From: Metallyticus violacea | Lineage: Eukaryota; Arthropoda; Insecta; Mantodea; Metallyticidae | NCBI GenBank assembly: GCA_030762175.1 | Contig: JAUJEO010000019.1 | Coordinates: 3,602,001-3,666,000, forward strand | Direction of reading: 5' to 3' | Length of the DNA stretch: 64,000 nt | Shown: positions 24,921 through 37,250 of the stretch, piece after piece | How the letters are laid out: each line of letters starts with the position of its first letter | How positions within the stretch are numbered: position 1 is the first letter of the stretch | Notes under the pieces: model-generated | What the model was told of the DNA's origin: nothing | Databases searched by the model: none | Seen by the model: the letters and a program-made list of their open reading frames with translations, nothing else | Translations under genes and position numbers: made by a program

Positions 24921-27900
24921 TATCAAACTAGTATAATGAAAGAGAACCAGTTATCTCAAATAAGAACGGAAAAAAAGTGATTCAAACGAAGTTTCCAAAC
25001 TTCGAAAAAAAATTGTTTTCTTTTCGAGATTCTTTGCGCATAATATGCTTTACTGAGGCTATCAAACTAGTATAATGAAAGAGAACCAGTTATCTCAAAT
25101 AAGAACGGAAAAAAGTGATTCAAACGACGTTTCCAAACTTCGAAAAAAAATTTTTTTCTTTTCGAGATTCTTTGCGCATAATATGCTTTACTGAGGCTAT
25201 CAAACTAGTATAATGAAAGAGAACCAGTTATCTCAAATAAGAACGGAAAAAAGTGATTCAAACGACGTTTCCAAACTTCGAAAAAAAATTTTATTCTTTT
25301 CGAGATTCTTTGCGCATAATATGCTTTACTGAGGCTATCAAACTAGTATAATGAAAGAAAACCAGATATCTCAAATAAGAACGGAAAAAAGTGATTTAAA
25401 CGACGTTTCCAAACTTCGAAAAAAAATTTTTTTCTTTTCGAGATTCTTTGCGCATAATATGCTTTTCTGAGGCTATCAAACTAGTATAATGAAAGAGAAC
25501 CAGTTATCTCAAATAAGAACGGAAAAAAGTGATTTAAACGACGTTTCCAAACTTGGAAAAAAATTTATTTTCTTTTCGAGATTCTTTGCGCATAATATGC
25601 TTTACTGAGGCTATCAAACTAGTATAATGAAAGAGAACCAGTTATCTCAAATAAGAACGGAAAAAAAGTGATACAAACGAAGTTTCCAAACTTCAAAAAA
25701 AATTTTTTTTCTTTTCGACATTCTTTGCGCATAATATGCTTTTCTGAGGCTATCAAACTAGTATAATGAAAGAGAACCAGATATCTCAAACAAGAACGGA
25801 AAAAAAGTGATTTTAAAGAAGTTTACAAACATCGAAAAAAAATTTTCTTCTTTTCGAGATTCTTTGCGCATAATATGCTTTTCTGGGGCTATCAAACTAG
25901 TATAATGAAAGAGAACCAGTTATCTCAAATAAGAACGGAAAAAAAGTGATTCTAACGAAGTTTCCAAACTTCGAAAAAAAATTTTTTTCTTTTCGAGATT
26001 CTTTGCGCATAATATGCTTTACTGAGGCTATCAAACTAGTATAATGAAAGAGAACCAGTTATCTCAAATAAGAACGGAAAAAAAGTGATTCAAACGAAGT
26101 TTCCAAACTTCGAAAAAAAATTGTTTTCTTTTCGAGATTCTTTGCGCATAATATGATTTTCTGAGGCTATCAAACTACTATAATGAAAGAGAACCAGTTA
26201 TCTCAAATAAGAACGGAAAAAAGTGACACAAACGACGTTTCCAAACTTCGAAAAAAATTTTTTTTCTTTTCGAGATTCTTTGCGCATAATATGCTTTACT
26301 GAGGCTATCAAAGTAGTATAATGAAAGAGAACCAGTTATCTCAAATAAGAACGGAAAAAAAGTGATTCTAACGAAGTTTCCAAACTTCGAAAAAATTTTT
26401 TTTTCTTTTCAAGATTCTTTGCGCATAATATGCTTTACTGAGGCTATCAAACTAGTATAATGAAAGAGAACCATTTATCTCAAATAATAACGGAAAAAAA
26501 GTGATTCAAACGAAATTTCCAAACTTAAAAAAAAAAATTTTTTTCTTTTCGAGATTCTTTGCGCATAATATGCTCTTTTGAGGCTATCAAACTAGTATAA
26601 TGAAAGAGAACCAGTTATCTCAAATAAGAACGGAAAAAAAGTGATTCTAACGAAGTTTCCAAACTTCGAAAAAAAATTTTTTTCTTTTCGAGATTCTTTG
26701 AGCATAATATGCTTTACTGAGGCTATCAAACTAGCATAATGAAAGAGAACCAGTTATCTCAAATAAGAACGGAAAAAAAGTGATTCTAACGAAGTTTCCA
26801 AACTTCGAAAAAAATTTTTTTTCTTTTCGAGATTCTTTGCGCATAATATGCTTTTCTGAGGCTATCAAACCAGTATAATGAAAGAGAACCAGTTAGCTCA
26901 AATAAGAACGGAAAAAAAGTGATTCTAACGAAGTTTCCAAACTTCAAAAAAAAATTTTTTTCTTTTCGAGATTCTTTGCGCATAATATGCTTTACTGAGG
27001 ATATCAAACTAGTATAATGAAAGAGAACCAGTTATCTCAAATAAGAACGGAAAAAAGTGATTCAAACGACGTTTCCAAACTTCGAAAATTTTTTTTTTTC
27101 TTTTCGAGATTTTTTGCGCATAATATGCTTTACTGAGGCTATCAAACTAGTATAATGATAGAGAACCAGTTATCTCAAATGAGAACGGAAAAAAAGTGAT
27201 TCTAACGAAGTTTCCAAACTTCGAAAAAAATTTTTTTTCTTTTCGAGATTCTTTGCGCATAATATGCTTTTCTGAGGCTATCAAAGTAGTATAATGAATG
27301 AGAACCAGTTATCTCAAATAAGAACCGAAAAAAATTATTCTAACGAATTTTCCAAACTTCGAAATACATTTTTTTTCTTTTCGAGATTCTTTGCGCATAA
27401 TATGCTTTTCTGAGGCTATCAAACTAGTATAATGAAAGAGAACCAGTTAACTCAAATAAGAATGGAAAAAAAAGTGATTCTAAGAAAGTTTCTAAGCTTC
27501 GAAAAAAATTTTTTTTCATTTCGAGATTCTTTGCGCATAATATGCTTTTCTGAGGCTATCAAACTAGTATAATGAAAGAGAACCAGTTATCTCAAATAAG
27601 AACGGAAAAAAGTGATTCAAACGACGTTTCCAAACTTCGAAAAACAATTTTTTTCTTTTCGAGATTCTTTGCGCACAATATGCTTTACTGAGGCTATCAA
27701 ACTAGTATAATGAAAGAGAACCATTTATCTCAAATAATAACGGGAAAAAAGTGATTTAAACGAAGTTTCCAAACTTCGAAAAAAATTTTTCTTCTTTTCG
27801 AGATTCTTTGCGCATAATATGCTTTTCTGAGTCTATCAAACTAGTATAATGAAAGTGAACCAGTTATCTCAAATAAGAACGGAAAAAAGTGATTCAAACG

Positions 27901-28400
27901 ACGTTTCCAAACTTCCAAAAATTTTTTTTTTCTTTTCGAGATTTTTTGCGCATAATATGCTTTACTGAGGCTATCAAACTAGTATAATGAAAGAGAACCA
28001 GTTATCTCAAATAAGAACGGAAAAAAAGTGATTCTAACGAACTTTCCAAACTTCGAAAAAAATTTTTCTTCTTTTCGAGATTCTTTGCGCATAATATTCT
28101 TCTCTGAGGCTATCAAACTAGTATAATGAAAGAGAACAAGTTATCTCAAACAAGAACGGAAAAAAAGTGATTCTAACGAAGTTTCCAAACTTCGAAAAAA
28201 ATTTTTTTTCTTTTCGAGATTCTTTGCGCATAATATGCTTTTCTGAGGCTATCAAACTCTATAATGAAAGAGAACTAGTTATCTGAAATAAGAACGGAAA
28301 AAAGTGATTCTAACGACGTTTCCAAACTTCGAAAAAAATTTTTCTTCTTTTCGAGATTCTTTGCGCATAATATGCTTTACTGAGGCTATCAAAGTAGTAT
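24921..28400 (+). repeat. Mixed block, first appearance of V and X monomers
   Basis: Several ordinary and CGACG-class monomers are followed by K, L, M (near 25810), O, P and the first TTTTCAAGATTC monomer. Then come the first V monomer (CGAAATTTCC at 26513), the first X form (TTTGAGCATAAT and AGCATAATG near 26697-26740), and D. A T-type monomer and an A monomer (AAGCTT at 27494, with one extra A upstream) follow without S or U. B comes 243 bp after A. The remainder is F-G-H. Confidence 0.7.
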
Positions 28401-30320
28401 AATGAAAGAGAACCAGTTATCTCAAATAAGAACGGAAAAAAAGTGATTCTAACGAAGTTTCCAAACTTCGAAAAATTTTTTTTTCTTTTCAAGATTCTTT
28501 GCGCATAATATGCTTTACTGAGGCTATCAAACTAGTATAATGAAAGAGAACCATTTATTTCAAATAATAACGGAAAAAAAGTGATTCAAACGAAATTTCC
28601 AAACTTAAAAAAAAAAAATTTTTTCTTTTCGAGATTCTTTGCGCATAATATGCTCTTCTGAGGCTATCAAACTAGTATAATGAAAGAGAACCAGTTATCT
28701 CAAATAAGAACGGAAAAAAAGTGATTCTAACGAAGTTTCCAAACTTCGAAAAAATTTTTTTTTCTTTTAGAGATTCTTTGAGCATAATATGCTTTACTGA
28801 GGCTATCAAACTAGCATAATGAAAGAGAACCAGTTATCTCAAATAAGAACGGAAAAAAAGTGATTCTAACGAAGTTTCCAAACTTCGAAAAAAATTTTTT
28901 TTCTTTTCGAGATTCTTTGCGCATAATATGCTTTTCTGAGGCTATCAAACCAGTATAATGAAAGAGAACCAGTTAGCTCAAATAAGAACGGAAAAAAAGT
29001 GATTCTAACGAAGTTTCCAAACTTCAAAAAAAATTTTTTTTCTTTTCGAGATTCTTTGCGCATAAAATGCTTCTCTGAGGTTATCAAACTAGTATAATGA
29101 AAGAGAACCATTTATCTCAAACAAGAACGGAAAAAAAGTGATTTAAACGAAGTTTCCAAACTTCGAAAAAAATTTTTCTTCTTTTCGAGATTCTTTGCGC
29201 ATAATATGCTTTTCTGAGTCTATTAAACTAGCATAATGAAAGAGAACCATTTATCTCAAATAAGAACGGAAAAAAGTCATTCAAACGACGTTTCCAAACT
29301 TCGAAATTTTTTTTTTTTCTTTTCGAGATTTTGTGCGCATAATATGCTTTACTGAGGCTATCAAACTAGTATAATGAAAGAGAACCAGTTATCTCAAATA
29401 AGAACGGAAAAAAAGTGATTCTAACGAAGTCTCCAATCTTCGAAAAAAATTTTTCTTCTTTTCGAGATTCTTTGCGCATAATATGCTTCTCTGAAGCTAT
29501 CAAACTAGTATAATGAAAGAGAACAAATTATCTCAAACAAGAACGGAAAAAAAGTGATTCTAACGAAGTTTCGAAACTTCGAAAAAAAATTTTTATCTTT
29601 TCGAGATTCTTTGCGCATAATATGCTTTTCTGAGGCTATCAAACTGTATAATGAAAGAGAACTAGTTATCTCAAATAAGAACGGAAAAAAGTGATTCTAA
29701 CGACGTTTCCAAACTTCGAAAAAAATTTTTCTTCTTTTCGAGATTCTTTGCGCATAATATGCTTCTCTGAGGCTATCAAACTAGTATAATGAAACAGAAC
29801 AAGTTATCTCAAACAAGAACGGAAAAAAAGTGATTCTAACGAAGTTTCCAAACTTCTAAAAAAATTTTTTTTCTTTTCGAGATTCTTTGCGCATAATATG
29901 CTTTTCTGAGGCTATCAAACTGTATAATGAAAGAGAACTAGTTATCTCAAATAAGAACAGAAAAAAGTGATTCTAACGACGTTTCCAAACTTCGAAAAAA
30001 AATTTTTTTCTTTTCGAGATTCTTTGCGCATAATATGCTTTTCTGAGGCTATCAAACTACTATAATGAAAGAGAACCAGTTTTCTCAAATAAGAACGGAA
30101 AAAAGTGATTTAAACGACGTTTCCAAACTTCGAAAAAATTTTTTTTCTTTTCGAGATTCTTTGCGCATAATATGCTTTACTGAGGCTATCAAACTAGTAT
30201 AATGAAAGAGAACCAGTTATCTCAAATAAGAACGGAAAAAAGTGATTCAAACGACGTTTCCAAACTTCGAAAAAAAATTTTTTTCTTTTCGAGATTCTTT
30301 GCGCATAATATGCTTTACTG
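28400..30320 (+). repeat. 1.9-kb block, first copy (partner 33936-35856)
   Basis: V, X, D, E (GCATAAAATGC at 29059), F, G, H, I, H and the short-T J (30076) recur in the same order 5535-5536 bp later. Shared private spellings include CCATTTATTTCAAAT (28552/34088), CTTTTAGAGATTC and TCTCCAATCTTCG. The TTTTGTGCGC at 29330 is private to this copy. Confidence 0.8.
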
Positions 30321-32255
30321 AGGCTATCAAACTAGTATAATGAAAGAGAACTAGTTATCTCAAATAAGAACGGAAAAAAGTGATTCTAACGACGTTTCCA
30401 AACTTCGAAAAAAATTTTTCTTCTTTTCGAGATTCTTTGCGCATAGTATGCTTCTCTGAGGCTATAAACTAGTATAATGAAACAGAACAAGTTATCTCAA
30501 ACAAGAACGGAAAAAAAGTGATTCTAACGAAGTTTCCAAACTTCGAAAAAATTTTTTTTCTTTTCGAGATTCTTTGCGCATAATATGCTTTACTGAGGCT
30601 ATCAAACTAATATAATGAAAGAGAACCAGTTATCTCAAATAAGAACGGAAAAAAGTGATTCAAACGACGTTTCCAAACTTCGAAAAAAATTTTTTTTCTT
30701 TTCGAGATTCTTTGCGCATAATATGCTTTACTGAGGCTATCAAACTAGTATAATGAAAGAGAACCAGTTATCTCAAATAAGAACGGAAAAAAGTGATTGA
30801 AACGACGTTTCCAAACTTCGAAAAAAATTTTTTTTCTTTTCGAGATTCTTTGCGCATAATATGCTTTTCTGAGGCTATCAAACCAGTATAATGAAAGAGA
30901 ACCAGTTAGCTCAAATAAGAACGGAAAAAAAGTGATTCTAACGAAGTTTCCAAACTTCAAAAAAAATTTTTTTTCTTTTCGAGATTCTTTGCGCATAAAA
31001 TGCTTCTCTGAGGCTATCAAACTAGTATAATGAAAGAGAACCAGTTATCTCAAACAAGAACGGAAAAAAAGTGATTTAAACGAAGTTTCCAAACTTCGAA
31101 AAAAATTTTTCTTCTTTTCGAGATTCTTTGCGCATAATATGCTTTTCTGAGTCTATTAAACTAGTATAATGAAAGAGAACCATTTATCTCAAATAAGAAC
31201 GGAAAAAAGTCATTCAAACGACGTTTCCAAACTTCGAAAATTTTTTTTTTTCTTTTCGAGATTTTTTGCGCATAATATGCTTTACTGAGGCTATCAAACT
31301 AGTATAATGAAAGAGAACCAGTTATCTCAAATAAGAACGGAAAAAAAGTGATTCTAACGAAGTCTCCAAACTTCGAAAAAAATTTTTCTTCTTTTCGAGA
31401 TTCTTTGCGCATAATATGCTTCTCTGAGGCTATCAAACTAGTATAATGAAAGAGAACAAGTTATCTGAAACAAGAACGGAAAAAAAGTGATTCTAACGAA
31501 GTTTCGAAACTTCGAAAAAAAATTTTTATCTTTTCGAGATTCTTTGCGCATAATATGCTTTTCTGAGGCTATCAAACTGTATAATGAAAGAGAACTAGTT
31601 ATCTCAAATAAGAACGGAAAAAAGTGATTCTAACGACGTTTCCAAACTTCGAAAAAAATTTTTCTTCTTTTCGAGATTCTTTGCGCATAATATGCTTCTC
31701 TGAGGCTATCAAACTAGTATAATGAAACAGAACAAGTTATCACAAACAAGAACGGAAAAAAAGTGATTCTAACGAAGTTTCCAAACTTCGAAAAAAATTT
31801 TTTTTCCTTTCGAGATTCTTTGCGCATAATATACTTTTCTGAGGCTATCAAACTGTATAATGAAAGAGAACTAGTTATCTCAAATAAGAACAGAAAAAAG
31901 TGATTCTAACGACGTTTCCAAACTTCGAAAAAAAATTTTTTTCTTTTCGAGATTCTTTGCGCATAATATGCTTTTCTGAGGCTATCAAACTACTATAATG
32001 AAAGAGAACCAGTTTTCTCAAATAAGAACGGAAAAAAGTGATTTAAACGACGTTTCCAAACTTCGAAAAAATTTTTTTTCTTTTCGAGATTCTTTGCGCA
32101 TAATATGCTTTACTGAGGCTATCAAACTAGTATAATGAAAGAGAACCAGTTATCTCAAATAAGAACGGAAAAAAGTGATTCAAACGACGTTTCCAAACTT
32201 CGAAAAAAAATTTTTTTCTTTTCGAGATTCTTTGCGCATAATATGCTTTACTGAG
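28880..32255 (+). repeat. 1933-bp tandem duplication (14 monomers), second copy incomplete
   Basis: E (CATAAAATGC at 29061 and 30994), GAGTCTATTAAAC, H, I and J (30076 and 32009) are all shifted by 1933 bp. The second copy begins near 30813 inside a hybrid monomer whose left half is of the GATTGAAACGACG type and whose right half is D. It stops matching near 32255, where the second copy turns to AAAGTAGTATAATG. Confidence 0.8.
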
Positions 32256-33935
32256 GCTATCAAAGTAGTATAATGAAAGAGAACCAGTTATCTCAAATAA
32301 GAACGGAAAAAAAGTGATTCTAACGAAGTTTCCAAACTTCGAAAAAAATTTTTTTTTCTTTTCAAGAATCTTTGCGCATAATATGCTTTACTGAGGCTAT
32401 CAAACTAGTATAATGAAAGAGAACCATTTATCTCAAATAATAACGGAAAGGAAGTGATTCAAACGAAATTTCCAAACTTAAAAAAAAAAAATTTTTTCTT
32501 TTCGAGATTCTTTGCGCATAATATGCTTTACTGAGGCTATCAAAGTAGTATAATGAAAGAGAACCAGTTATCTCAAATAAGAACGGAAAAAAAGTGATTC
32601 TAACGAAGTTTCCAAACTTCGAAAAAATTTTTTTTTCTTTTCAAGATTCTTTGCGCATAATATGCTTTACTGAGGCTATCAAACTAGTATAATGAAAGAG
32701 AACCATTTATCTCAAATAATAACGGAAAAAAAGTGATTCAAACGAAATTTCCAAACTTAAAAAAAAAAATTTTTTTCTTTTCGAGATTCTTTGCGCATAA
32801 TATGCTCTTCTGAGGCTATCAAACTAGTATAATGAAAGAGAACCAGTTATCTCAAATAAGAACGGAAAAAAAGTGATTCTAACGAAGTTTCCAAACTTCG
32901 AAAAAAATTTTTTTTCTTTTCGAGATTCTTTGAGCATAATATGCTTTACTGAGGCTATCAAACTAGCATAATGAAAGGGAACCAGTTATCTCAAATAAGA
33001 ACGGAAAAAAAGTGATTCTAACGAAGTTTCCAAACTTCGAAAAATTTTTTTTTTCTTTTCGAGATTCTTTGCGCATAATATGCTTTTCTGAGGCTATCAA
33101 ACCAGTATAATGAAAGAGAACCAGTTATCTCAAATAAGAACGGAAAAAAGTGATTCAAACGACGTTTCCAAACTTCGAAAAAAAATTTTTTTTTTTCGAG
33201 ATTCTTTGCGCATAATATGCTTTACTGAGGCTATCAAACTAGTATAATGAAAGAAAACCAGTTATCTCAAATAAGAACGGAAAAAAGTGATTTAAACGAC
33301 GTTTCCAAACTTCGAAAAAAAATTTTTTTCTTTTCGAGATTCTTTGCGCATAATATGCTTTTCTGAGGCTATCAAACTAGTATAATGAAAGAGAACCAGT
33401 TATCTCAAATAAGAACGGAAAAAAGTGATTCAAACGACGTTTCCAAACTTGGAAAAAATTATTTTTTTCTTTTCGAGATTCTTTGCGCATAATATGCTTT
33501 ACTGAGGCTATCAAACTAGTATAATGAAAGAGAACCAGTTATCTCAAATAAGAACGGAAAAAAGTGATACAAACGAAGTTTCCAAACTTCAAAAAAATTT
33601 TTTTTTCTTTTCGACATTCTTTGCGCATAATATGCTTTTCTGAGGCTATCAAACTAGTATAATGAAAGAGAACCAGTTATCTCAAACAAGAACGGAAAAA
33701 AAGTGATTTTAAAGAAGTTTACAAACATCGAAAAAAAATTTTCTTCTTTTCGAGATTCTTTGTGCATAATATGCTTTTCTGGGGCTATCAAACAGTATAA
33801 TGAAAGAGAACCAGTTATCTCAAATAAGAACGGAAAAAAGTGACACAAACGACGTTTCCAAACTTCGAAAAAAATTTTTTTTCTTTTCGAGATTCTATGC
33901 GCATAATATGCTTTACTGAGGCTATCAAAGTAGTA
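32256..33935 (+). repeat. Block with a duplicated V pair, then X-K-L-M-P
   Basis: CGAAATTTCC occurs at 32464 and 32743, a two-monomer local duplication of about 279 bp. The first copy carries GGAAAGGAAGTG and TTTTCAAGAATC as private changes. An X monomer, a D-like tail, K, L, M (near 33710) and P follow. The usual N and O monomers between M and P are missing, with a tail reading AAACAGTATAATG at the join near 33795. Confidence 0.7.
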
Positions 33936-36416
33936 TAATGAAAGAGAACCAGTTATCTCAAATAAGAACGGAAAAAAAGTGATTCTAACGAAGTTTCCAA
34001 ACTTCGAAAAATTTTTTTTTCTTTTCAAGATTCTTTGCGCATAATATGCTTTACTGAGGCTATCAAACTAGTATAATGAAAGAGAACCATTTATTTCAAA
34101 TAATAACGGAAAAAAAGTGATTCAAACGAAATTTCCAAACTTAAAAAAAAAAAATTTTTTCTTTTCGAGATTCTTTGCGCATAATATGCTCTTCTGAGGC
34201 TATCAAACTAGTATAATGAAAGAGAACCAGTTATCTCAAATAAGAACGGAAAAAAAGTGATTCTAACGAAGTTTCCAAACTTCGAAAAAAATTTTTTTTC
34301 TTTTAGAGATTCTTTGAGCATAATATGCTTTACTGAGGCTATCAAACTAGCATAATGAAAGAGAACCAGTTATCTCAAATAAGAACGGAAAAAAAGTGAT
34401 TCTAACGAAGTTTCCAAACTTCGAAAAAAATTTTTTTTCTTTTCGAGATTCTTTGCGCATAATATGCTTTTCTGAGGCTATCAAACCAGTATAATGAAAG
34501 AGATCCAGTTAGCTCAAATAAGAACGGAAAAAAAGTGATTCTAACGAAGTTTCCAAACTTCAAAAAAAATTTTTTTTCTTTTCGAGATTCTTTGCGCATA
34601 AAATGCTTCTCTGAGGCTATCAAACTAGTATAATGAAAGAGAACCATTTATCTCAAACAAGAACGGAAAAAAAGTGATTTAAACGAAGTTTCCAAACTTC
34701 GAAAAAAATTTTTCTTCTTTTCGAGATTCTTTGCGCATAATATGCTTTTCTGAGTCTATTAAACTAGTATAATGAAAGAGAACCATTTATCTCAAATAAG
34801 AACGGAAAAAAGTCATTCAAACGACGTTTCCAAACTTCGAAAATTTTTTTTTTCTTTTCGAGATTTTTTGCGCATAATATGCTTTACTGAGTCTATCAAA
34901 CTAGTATAATGAAAGAGAACCAGTTATCTCAAATAAGAACGGAAAAAAAGTGATTCTAACGAAGTCTCCAATCTTCGAAAAAAATTTTTCTTCTTTTCGA
35001 GATTCTTTGCGCATAATATGCTTCTCTGAGGCTATCAAACTAGTATAATGAAAGAGAACAAGTTATCTCAAACAAGAACGGAAAAAAAGTGATTCTAACG
35101 AAGTTTCGAAACTTCGAAAAAAAATTTTTATCTTTTCGAGATTCTTTGCGCATAATATGCTTTTCTGAGGCTATCAAACTGTATAATGAAAGAGAACTAG
35201 GTATCTCAAATAAGAACGGAAAAAAGTGATTCTAACGACGTTTCCAAACTTCGAAAAAAATTTTTCTTCTTTTCGAGATTCTTTGCGCATAATATGCTTC
35301 TCTGAGGCTATCAAACTAGTATAATGAAACAGAACAAGTTATCTCAAACAAGAACGGAAAAAAAGTGATTCTAACGAAGTTTCCAAACTTCGAAAAAAAT
35401 TTTTTTTCTTTTCGAGATTCTTTGCGCATAATATGCTTTTCTGAGGCTATCAAACTGTATAATGAAAGAGAACTAGTTATCTCAAATAAGAACAGAAAAA
35501 AGTGATTCTAACGACGTTTCCAAACTTCGAAAAAAAATTTTTTTCTTTTCGAGATTCTTTGCGCATAATATGCTTTTCTGAGGCTATCAAACTACTATAA
35601 TGAAAGAGAACCAGTTTTCTCAAATAAGAACGGAAAAAAGTGATTTAAACGACGTTTCCAAACTTCGAAAACATTTTTTTTCTTTTCGAGATTCTTTGCG
35701 CATAATATGCTTTACTGAGGCTATCAAACTAGTATAATGAAAGAGAACCAGTTATCTCAAATAAGAACGGAAAAAAGTGATTTAAACGACGTTTCCAAAC
35801 TTCGAAAAAAATTTTTTCTTTTCGAGATTCTTTGCGCATAATATGCTTTACTGAGGCTATCAAACTAGTATAATGAAAGAGAACCAGTTATCTCAAATAA
35901 GAACGGAAAAAAGTGATTCAAACGACGTTTCCTAACTCCGAAAAAAAATTTTTTTCTTTTCGAGATTCTTTGCGCATAATATGCTTTACTGAGGCTATCA
36001 AACTAATATAATGAAAGAGAACCAGTTATCTCAAATAAGAACGGAAAAAAGTGATTCAAACGACGTTTCCAAACTTCGAAAAAAATTTTTTTTCTTTTAG
36101 AGATTCTTTGCGCATAATATGCTTTACTGAGGCTATCAAACTAGTATAATGAAAGAGAACCAGTTATCTCAAATAAGAACGGAAAAAAGTGATTGAAACG
36201 ACGTTTCCAAACTTCGAAAAAAATTTTTTTTCTTTTCGAGATTCTTTGCGCATAATATGCTTTTCTGAGGCTATCAAACCAGTATAATGAAAGAGAACCA
36301 GTTAGCTCAAATAAGAACGGAAAAAAAGTGATTCTAACGAAGTTTCCAAACTTCAAAAAAAATTTTTTTTCTTTTCGAGATTCTTTGCGCATAAAATGCT
36401 TCTCTGAGGCTATCAA
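33936..36416 (+). repeat. 2.5-kb block, second copy (partner 28.4-31.0 kb)
   Basis: It is shifted 5536 bp from 28400-30320 up to about 35856. It then matches the D-E end of the earlier block (30745-31020) at a shift of 5396 bp, one monomer less. J is at 35611 and E near 34597 and 36390. Private changes include GAACTAGGTATC near 35195, AACTCCG near 35935 and AGAGATCC near 34500. Confidence 0.8.
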
Positions 36417-37250
36417 ACTAGTATAATGAAAGAGAACCAGTTATCTCAAACAAGAACGGAAAAAAAGTGATTTAAACGAAGTTTCCAAACTTCGAAAAAA
36501 TTTTTTTTCTTTTCGAGATTCTTTGCGCATAATATGCTTTACTGAGGCTATCAAACTAGTATAATGAAAGAGAACCAGTTATCTCAAATAAGAACGGAAA
36601 AAAGTGATTCAAACGACGTTTCCAAACTTCGAAAAAAAATTTTTTTCTTTTCGAGATTCCTTGCGCATAATATGCTTTACTGAGGCTATCAAAGTAGTAT
36701 AATGAAAGAGAACCAGTTATCTCAAATAAGAACGGAAAAAAAGTGATTCTAACGAAGTTTCCAAACTTCGAAAAATTTTTTTTTCTTTTCAAGATTCTTT
36801 GCGCATAATATGCTTTACTGAGGCTATCAAACAAGTATAATGAAAGAGAACCATTTATCTCAAATAATAACGGAAAAAAAGTGATTCAAACGAAATTTCC
36901 AAACTTAAAAAACAAAAATTTTTTCTTTTCGAGATTCTTTGCGCATAATATGCTCTTCTGAGGCTATCAAACTAGTATAATGAAAGAGAACCAGTTATCT
37001 CAAATAAGAACGGAAAAAAAGTGATTTTAACAAAGTTTCCAAACTTCGAAAAAAATTTTTTTTCTTTTCGAGATTCTTTGCGCATAATATGCTTTACTGA
37101 GGCTATCAAACTAGTATAATGAAAGAGAACCAGTTATCTCAAATAAGAACGGAAAAAAGTGATTGAAACGACGTTTCCAAACTTCGAAAAAAATTTTTTT
37201 TCTTTTCGAGATTCTTTGCGCATAATATGCTTTACTGAGGCTATCAAACT
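36417..37250 (+). repeat. Short mixed block between two larger repeats
   Basis: It has an E-following monomer, a CGACG-class monomer with GATTCCTTGCGC, a TTTTCAAGATTC monomer, a V monomer interrupted as AAAAAACAAAAATTT (near 36905), then ordinary monomers and the GATTGAAACGACG form that leads into S at 37251. I found no partner that matches it as a whole. Confidence 0.6.
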
